Shown: piece by piece, positions 41,831 through 44,039 of the stretch | Layout of the letters: each line of letters begins with the position of its first letter | Numbering within the stretch: position 1 is the stretch's first letter | NCBI GenBank assembly: GCA_905339405.1 | Contig: CAJPGC010000026.1 | Coordinates: 1 to 44,039 of the forward strand | Reading direction: 5' to 3' | Source: an uncultured bacterium | GTDB taxonomy: Bacteria; Desulfobacterota; GWC2-55-46 | DNA: 44,039 nucleotides | Notes under the pieces: model-generated | The model's database searches: none | What the model saw: the letters and a program-made list of their open reading frames with translations, nothing else | Told to the model about the DNA's origin: nothing | Made by a program: the position numbers and the translations under genes

Positions 41831-42289
41831 ATGAAGGAACTTCTCGAAAAAAGCAGGTTTCTCGTTCTCATACCGGTTGCCGTCTCGCTCATCGCAGCTG
41901 CAGCGGCGTTTCTGTGGGGAGGCTACAGGACCTTCGACGTGCTTGCCCATATGGTTTCCACGATCGGCACCAGCGAGGCCCAGCACGCGATAATCGAACT
42001 TATCCCGGTCATGGACACTTTCCTCATAGCCACCGCCCTCCTCATATTCGCGCTCGGCATGTACGAGCTCTTCATCGGCAAGCTCGACTTTCCCGAATGG
42101 CTCGTGATACACGACCTGCACGACCTGAAGGCGAAGCTCGGAAGCGTGATAATTCTCGTCATGGCCGTCGTCTTCCTCGAGAACCTCAGCCACTGGAAGG
42201 ACGGCTTTGAGACACTCCTGTTCGGAGGCGCGATAGCCCTCGTCTCTGGGGCGCTCATCGCCTTCAGCCATTTCATGGGCAAGGATTAG
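41831..42289 (+). CDS. UPF0114 (YqhA) family membrane protein
   Basis: The 152-aa protein has three to four membrane helices: FLVLIPVAVSLIAAAAAFLW, VMDTFLIATALLIFALGMYE followed by LFIGKLDFPEWLVIHDLHDL, and LGSVIILVMAVVFLENL. The D-x-F-L and G-x-Y-E-L-F-I blocks define UPF0114/YqhA. Function is unknown. AGGGGGTG is upstream of the ATG. It is a single-gene unit with its own promoter. Confidence 0.9.
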   Translation: MKELLEKSRFLVLIPVAVSLIAAAAAFLWGGYRTFDVLAHMVSTIGTSEAQHAIIELIPVMDTFLIATALLIFALGMYELFIGKLDFPEWLVIHDLHDLKAKLGSVIILVMAVVFLENLSHWKDGFETLLFGGAIALVSGALIAFSHFMGKD

Positions 42290-42312
42290 GCGACCCTGTA
42301 CCCTGGTACGGG

Positions 42313-42340
42313 TTGACAGGCGCTTTGCGGCGGATATAAT
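42313..42340 (+). promoter_or_regulatory. Consensus sigma-70 promoter of a response-regulator gene
   Basis: TTGACA (42313-42318), 16 bp, TATAAT (42335-42340), both perfect. The start near 42347 leaves a leader of about 135 nt before the TTG start at 42482. Confidence 0.85.
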
Positions 42341-42481
42341 ATAAGCGCGTCAGTATTCCTCTTCTCGACTCTTTCAAAATTAAAAATCCCAAAAACCAAT
42401 ACCCGGATTGCGCGATTAGCGATGTCCATTTCAAACGGCCTTAAACGGGCCCGGCCGCCCCTTAATCCCGGAGGTCATATC

Positions 42482-42868
42482 TTGGCTGACGTGAAAAAAA
42501 ACGGCAGGATACTTGTCGTGGACGACGAGGAGACCGTAGGAATCGGCATGAGCGAGATATTGAAAGACGAAGGTTTCGAGGCGGCCTACGTCGTGTGCGG
42601 CAGGGACGCTGTTCAGGCAGTGAAAGAGGCCCCCTATAACCTCGTCTTCATGGACATCGTGATGCCGGGCATGAACGGCCTCGATACCTTCAGGGAAATA
42701 AGAAAGGCCAGGCCCGATACCAGGGTAGTGCTCTTCACGGGCTACTTCAGGGACGCCGAGGACGTCATCCTCCAGGGTATAAAGGAAGGCATGATAGACG
42801 AGTTCATAAGGAAGCCCTACTTCGCCGACGAGATAATACGCTCGGCGAAAAAATACGCGACCGCCTAA
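42482..42868 (+). CDS. Single-domain response regulator
   Basis: The receiver starts best at TTG 42482, with GGAGGT six bases upstream, giving 128 aa (MADVKKNGRILVVDDEE). An in-frame ATG at 42422 would add 20 residues but lacks a ribosome-binding site. It has the acidic pair DDEE, phospho-acceptor Asp in LVFMDIVMPGMNG, the switch Thr in LFTGYF and Lys in FIRKPYF. No output domain is present and no kinase is adjacent; an orphan kinase elsewhere is expected. Confidence 0.9.
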   Translation: MADVKKNGRILVVDDEETVGIGMSEILKDEGFEAAYVVCGRDAVQAVKEAPYNLVFMDIVMPGMNGLDTFREIRKARPDTRVVLFTGYFRDAEDVILQGIKEGMIDEFIRKPYFADEIIRSAKKYATA

Positions 42869-43106
42869 GGTTCATCAAAGCCACGGTCAGACCAGCCCCG
42901 CTTGACAAATTCCTTCAAAGCAGGCCTGTTTGTGTTATATTGACAGACCGGCAGCCCCCATTTTCCGCACCTCTGGGCGGAATCCTTTTCCGTATCAATA
43001 ACAAAGTCCGGGTATTTGTTACATTCGCCGTCCGGCCCATCTTTTTTTTTAGGCTGGGGTGCGCTCAGGGCGGCCGCATGAAAATCATCAGGGAGAATTG
43101 AACGAT

Positions 43107-44039
43107 ATGCCTGGAAGGGCCGTAATACATATAGACCTGGATTCGTTTTTCGCCTCTGTAGAGATAAAGAAAAGGCCTGAGCTCAAGGGCAAGCCCGTTG
43201 TCGTCGGCGCGGACGGAGACCCATCGAAAAGAGGCGTCGTCTCCGCGGCCTCCTACGAGGCGAGAAAGTTCGGGGTAAAGGCCGCAATGCCGCTCCGCCA
43301 GGCAAAAAAGCTCTGTCCCGAGGCCGTGTTCCTGCCTGTCGATTTCGAAGCCTACGAGGAAATCTCGGAGAAGTTCATGGCGATCCTCCGCGATTACAGC
43401 CCGCTGGTCGAGTCTTTCGGCCTTGATGAGGCCTTCATAGAGGTGCTGGCCGACAAGGGTGGGGACGCCTACAAGCACGCGCTCGCCCTCTCTATGGAGA
43501 TGAAGGGACGCGTAAAAAAAGAACTGGGACTTACGGCATCGGTGGGGGTCGCGCCGAACAAGCTCCTCGCGAAGATGTGCTCAGAGGTTAAAAAGCCGGA
43601 CGGCTATTTCGTGCTCGAGGAGGGCGAAGTCGAAAAGTTCCTGAAGGACCTGCCCGTGCGTAAGCTCTGGGGGGTGGGGGCCAAGACCGAGGCGCGCCTC
43701 AAGGACCTCAACATAAAAACGGTGGGCGAGCTTGGACGCGCGCCAGTGACGCATATTGAGAAGTACTTCGGCCCGGTCATAGGCAGGAGCCTTCATGAGC
43801 ACGCAAGGGGCGTTGACGACAGCCCGGTCGTGCCTTTCTACGAGCCCGAGTCAATGGGCAGGGAAGTCACCTTCGATGAGGACGCCGCGGACTTCTATAT
43901 CTTGAAGGAGACCCTTTACGCCCTCACGGAAGACGTCGTGGCCCGCCTGAAATCCGCCGGCGACAAGGCCCGTACCGTGACGATAAAGGTGAGGTTCAAC
44001 AACTTCAAGACACTTACCCGCTCCGAGACGATAGAAGAG
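43107..44039 (+). CDS. dinB: DNA polymerase IV (DinB), C-terminus cut by window edge
   Basis: DinB is a Y-family translesion polymerase. From ATG 43107 there are 311 open codons to the window edge, out of about 350-400. Visible motifs are AVIHIDLDSFFASVE (first catalytic Asp and steric Phe), KRGVVSAASYEARKFGVKAAM, FGLDEAFIEV (catalytic Asp-Glu), SVGVAPNKLLAKMCSEVKKP and the HhH-like region VRKLWGVGAKTEARL. GGGAG is 11 bases before the ATG. The 238-bp gap upstream holds TTGACA (42902) and TGTTATATT (42933-42941), but no recognisable SOS box. Confidence 0.95.
   Translation, partial: MPGRAVIHIDLDSFFASVEIKKRPELKGKPVVVGADGDPSKRGVVSAASYEARKFGVKAAMPLRQAKKLCPEAVFLPVDFEAYEEISEKFMAILRDYSPLVESFGLDEAFIEVLADKGGDAYKHALALSMEMKGRVKKELGLTASVGVAPNKLLAKMCSEVKKPDGYFVLEEGEVEKFLKDLPVRKLWGVGAKTEARLKDLNIKTVGELGRAPVTHIEKYFGPVIGRSLHEHARGVDDSPVVPFYEPESMGREVTFDEDAADFYILKETLYALTEDVVARLKSAGDKARTVTIKVRFNNFKTLTRSETIEE

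Noticed and set aside
43078-43101. Seven-codon upstream frame before dinB
   Set aside because: ATG to TGA frame has no ribosome-binding site; probably chance.
42869-43106. LexA/SOS box before dinB
   Set aside because: CTGT...ACAG and GGTT...ACC-like strings are present but with wrong spacing for known LexA sites.

Overview
This is a GC-rich bacterial chromosome segment with no phage, plasmid or CRISPR content. DksA, an exosortase-type PEP-CTERM protein with a sigma-54 promoter, GGDEF/EAL signalling, TreYZ trehalose synthesis, two GT-C/TPR membrane proteins and a PsiE protein point to a Gram-negative, free-living organism. Frequent ATA (Ile) and AGG (Arg) codons despite high GC fit Desulfobacterota- or Nitrospirota-like lineages. 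That placement is an inference without database support.

Layout. Bases 1-9309 (minus strand) hold phosphoketolase and a tightly packed treZ - GH57 - treY operon (treY runs off the left edge) for turning alpha-glucans into trehalose. At 9510-12058 are a PAS-GGDEF-EAL protein and a SprT-like metalloprotein. At 12181-12947 is an AT-rich, frameshifted foreign-looking membrane gene. DedA and a DUF1328 mini-protein follow.

Bases 14316-21102 are the most interesting stretch: a cytosolic Ycf46-like AAA+ ATPase fused to an FtsH-type M41 protease domain, DUF1257 (Ycf35-like), DUF2997, a NrdG-like radical-SAM protein and a giant Hsp70-like protein with an N-terminal helical-repeat domain, then a separately promoted TPR protein. 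This looks like an uncharacterised unfoldase/protease/chaperone/Fe-S system.

Bases 21308-24943 carry a GT-C/TPR membrane protein, a gene-free stretch with several palindromes, and a DUF2156 protein. Bases 25065-34539 form a co-directional housekeeping series: ArsB/NhaD-type transporter, CBS protein, hemW, hrcA, grpE, dnaJ, a periplasmic-binding-fold protein, moaC, dksA and galT. dnaK is missing from the hrcA-grpE-dnaJ cluster.

Bases 34721-37235 encode a GAF histidine kinase, a single-domain response regulator and an NDUFA9-like reductase in one operon. At 37320-38280 a PEP-CTERM gene is read from a textbook sigma-54 promoter with two upstream palindromes. Then come tRNA-Ala(CGC), a second GT-C/TPR protein, PsiE, a thioredoxin-like/TPR protein with an operator-like promoter, YqhA (UPF0114), another response regulator and the start of dinB (truncated at the right edge).
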